DNA of 52,751 nucleotides from contig JAIPCJ010000008.1 in assembly GCA_021738245.1 (NCBI GenBank), positions 1-52,751 of the forward strand, in the 5' to 3' direction. The DNA comes from Methylotenera sp. GTDB lineage: Bacteria; Pseudomonadota; Gammaproteobacteria; Burkholderiales; Burkholderiaceae_C. Below the pieces are notes generated by a model that saw nothing but the letters and a program-made list of their open reading frames with translations, did no database searches and was not told the DNA's origin. The translations under genes and the position numbers were made by a program. Shown here piece after piece: positions 50,785 to 52,751 of this stretch (position 1 is its first letter; every line of letters starts with the position of its first letter).

Positions 50785-52751
50785 TCACTTGGCCGCGGTG
50801 CGGGCGAAGTGCTGGGTGATGCTCTGCAAGGCCAGGCCGTCGGCCGTGGCCTGGCGCAAGCCGATCTCCCGTGAGCCGGTCGTGGCCGTGAACGCCGGAA
50901 TCTTGGCCGAGGCGCAGGCCAGGCCATTGCCATTGCGTTCGGCGGCAGCCTTCACCGTGAGGCTGGTATCACCCAGTGCGGCCACGCCTGCATCGGCTTG
51001 CATGGTGCTGCCGTCGCTGCCGCTGCCGTACAGATAGGCGGACGTGACGGGCATGGCGCCGGCCGGTGTCGTCCAGCTCAGCGACGCGCTGTCGAGCGCA
51101 GCGGCCAGCGCGGTGTTGGCGGGCTTGATGTACTGCAGCGTGTCGGCCGTGGGTTCAGCCCAGGGCAGCTTGGCTGCGAAGGCCGCCGACAGCGGCTTGG
51201 TGACGGCGCGCACCGCGAAGGTGTCGGCCGGCAGGCTGGAGCCGGCCTTGAACACCTCGAACACATAGCGCGCCAGCAGCGGAATGGCCGTGACATCCAT
51301 GCCGGGGGCGGGCGCAATCATGTTGCCGCGCGACGTGCTGGCGGAGCCGTCGGCATTGCGGCCGCGCCACTCGTTGTAGAAATCGCTGCCGGTGTAGCCC
51401 GTGCCGTTCGGAGCGACGGTCAACGTGTAGCGATTGCTGGTCGAGGTGGCGGGCAGTGGCAGCACCGTGGTGCCGGCGGCCGGCGTGGTGGGGGGGGTGC
51501 CGTCATTGGAATAGGTGGTCAGGTACTCGCTCGTGCCGCAGGCCGAGGAGCGCGCCAGCACGATGCCTGCCGCCGGCAGGCCCGGGCCTTTCACGCGCAC
51601 CGCATACACCGAAGCGGCGTTGGGCCCGGCCTGGTTGAACTGCATGTGGATGCGCGAGGACAGCGCATTGAACCAGCCGACGCTCTTGCCCGCGTCCGGG
51701 CCTGAGGCGGGGATGTAGGGGTTGGTGCTGGCATCGGTGGCGCGAACCATCCGCATGCTGATGCCGGCGTCGTACTTGCGCTGGTTGCCTTCCAGGGCCC
51801 ACAGGCCGGCGATCTTGTGTGCGGTCTCGACGTAGCTGCCGCCCCCCTTGGGGCTGCTGTAGGTGAAGCGCACGATGGCCGTGTCGTCACCGGCGTCGGT
51901 CTTGAAGAAACCGAGCACTTCCGGGCGCCCCACGACGGCGCCATCGGGCACAACCTCGCGCAGCTGCTTGCCCCAGTACTGCAGCAGCGTGTAGCCGTTG
52001 TGCAGGTAGTTGGTGGTGAAGCCGCTGATCTTGGCGCAGTCACCCAGGAAGGCTGTGGGCGCGCCGCTGGCATCGACGCTCACACGCTGGGCGCCGGGCA
52101 GGGCCAGGCACTTGTTGATGCTGGCCACCCAGGGATCGAAGGCCGTCAGGCTGTCGGTGATGGTGGGCGTGGGCAGCGCGGTGGGCGTGGTGGCCGTGGC
52201 GTCCTTCACGGTCGCGACGCTGCTGCCGGCGGCGCCATCGGCATTGACCGAGGCCGGCACGCCGACCAGCCGCACGGTGACGCCGTTCTGGTCCAGGGTC
52301 ACTTTGAGCAGATCGAGCAGCTTGTCGCCGCCGCTGATGCTGTCTGCAGTGAAAGAGGTCGTGAGGGGGTCATAGCCGGCGTTGCCGAGTGCGGCCGCCA
52401 CATCCTTGACGATGGCCTTGACGAGGTCCTGGGCCTTTTGCAGGCGCGCGGGGTCCAGGGTCTTGAGCTTGTCAGTGCTGGCGAATTCGCCCGGCGTGCT
52501 GCCGTCGCTGGACGCCAGGGCCACGATGGCCTCGGTGAGCTGCGTGACGTTGGCATGGCCGGTTGAACCCGCCGGTACATCGTTGGCCAGCAGCGCGTGA
52601 TACACCCGCACGGCATCTCCCATCGAGGCGGTGGCCGTGACCAGCAGCGGGGCCTTCAGGCCGCTCACGTCTGCCTTGTAGTTGCCCGCGTCGTCGGCGG
52701 TCACGGTGAGGGTCTTGCCCGTCGCATCCGAGATGGTGATCTTGGCCTTGG
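50785..52751 (-). CDS. Large exported protein of unknown function, N-terminus cut by window edge
   Basis: The frame runs from the stop at 50785 to the right edge, giving 655 codons with no good internal start (the GTG at 52704 lies in a TVTADDAG context inside a domain). The visible start is beta-rich, carboxypeptidase-regulatory or Ig-like (KITISDATGKTLTVTADDAGNYK). Next comes a helical stretch of about 150 residues (VTQLTEAIVALASSD...), then a beta-rich region without known motifs, including a Pro/Thr-rich linker whose DNA has a run of eight G. No anchoring signal is visible at the C-terminus, which ends FARTAAK. It is probably a surface or periplasmic protein. I do not recognise the family. 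Confidence 0.7.
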   Translation of the reverse strand, partial: KAKITISDATGKTLTVTADDAGNYKADVSGLKAPLLVTATASMGDAVRVYHALLANDVPAGSTGHANVTQLTEAIVALASSDGSTPGEFASTDKLKTLDPARLQKAQDLVKAIVKDVAAALGNAGYDPLTTSFTADSISGGDKLLDLLKVTLDQNGVTVRLVGVPASVNADGAAGSSVATVKDATATTPTALPTPTITDSLTAFDPWVASINKCLALPGAQRVSVDASGAPTAFLGDCAKISGFTTNYLHNGYTLLQYWGKQLREVVPDGAVVGRPEVLGFFKTDAGDDTAIVRFTYSSPKGGGSYVETAHKIAGLWALEGNQRKYDAGISMRMVRATDASTNPYIPASGPDAGKSVGWFNALSSRIHMQFNQAGPNAASVYAVRVKGPGLPAAGIVLARSSACGTSEYLTTYSNDGTPPTTPAAGTTVLPLPATSTSNRYTLTVAPNGTGYTGSDFYNEWRGRNADGSASTSRGNMIAPAPGMDVTAIPLLARYVFEVFKAGSSLPADTFAVRAVTKPLSAAFAAKLPWAEPTADTLQYIKPANTALAAALDSASLSWTTPAGAMPVTSAYLYGSGSDGSTMQADAGVAALGDTSLTVKAAAERNGNGLACASAKIPAFTATTGSREIGLRQATADGLALQSITQHFARTAAK

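Noticed and set aside
1-52751. CRISPR array, prophage, insertion sequence or RNA gene
   Set aside because: No spaced direct repeats, transposase, integrase or phage proteins were seen, and I recognised no tRNA or rRNA sequence on either strand.

Overview
The window is a GC-rich, gene-dense chromosomal segment from a betaproteobacterium, most likely a Burkholderiales member of the Rubrivivax/Leptothrix/Roseateles/Ideonella type. The evidence is the gene content and order: xseB-ispA-dxs in overlapping series, lysR divergent from an E. coli-type lysA, an rpfE-like gene overlapping recJ, a PEP-CTERM exported protein, and a class I PPK2. Forty-six protein genes are supported. I saw no tRNA, rRNA, CRISPR array, insertion sequence or phage gene. 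The helicase at the left edge and the exported protein at the right edge are cut by the window.

Layout: 1-6 kb holds the N-terminal part of an SF1 (UPF1-like) helicase, a large secreted subtilisin-like protease and a PEP-CTERM protein. 6-12 kb holds a di-iron metallo-beta-lactamase-fold protein, a blaI-M56-M56 signalling operon, and a divergent PPK2 gene separated from blaI by a pair of matching operator-like repeats, followed by a small secreted protein and a membrane-anchored glutaredoxin. 12-18 kb holds a tiny secreted repeat protein, YciO- and PHP-phosphatase genes, a chemoreceptor and an EAL-CBS-GGDEF protein. 18-25.4 kb is a polyphosphate and repair block: recJ, rpfE-like, ppk1, sixA, a three-helix membrane protein and ppx/gppA. 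25.4-36.8 kb is mixed housekeeping and accessory metabolism (dienelactone hydrolase, ZIP transporter, orphan hybrid histidine kinase, uridine kinase, GFA protein, lipid kinase plus phosphoesterase, universal stress protein, sulfurtransferase, DMT exporter, Rieske oxygenase). 37-42.3 kb is xseB-ispA-dxs and lysR/lysA. 42.3-46.4 kb has a degenerate HD-GYP-like protein and the ahpC-ahpF peroxide system. The right end holds a RarD-like transporter, a ThiS/MoaD-like plus Asp-box protein pair, a CocE/S15 hydrolase and a large unknown exported protein.

How the parts connect: three polyphosphate genes (ppk2, ppk1, ppx/gppA) lie within 15 kb, and ppk1 has a weak Pho-box-like site. The most suggestive unit is the blaI/M56/M56 operon divergent from ppk2. 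It carries two near-identical inverted repeats in the shared promoter region, no beta-lactamase, and two M56 proteins with unlike periplasmic tails. This suggests membrane proteolysis controlling nucleotide/polyphosphate metabolism, but that is inference. Other unusual items are an 81-bp dispersed palindromic repeat that supplies the last 28 codons of the Rieske gene, a 51-nt near-perfect palindrome, a secreted peptide made of three repeats resembling the start of TonB-receptor plugs, and two stable hairpins between ahpC and ahpF.
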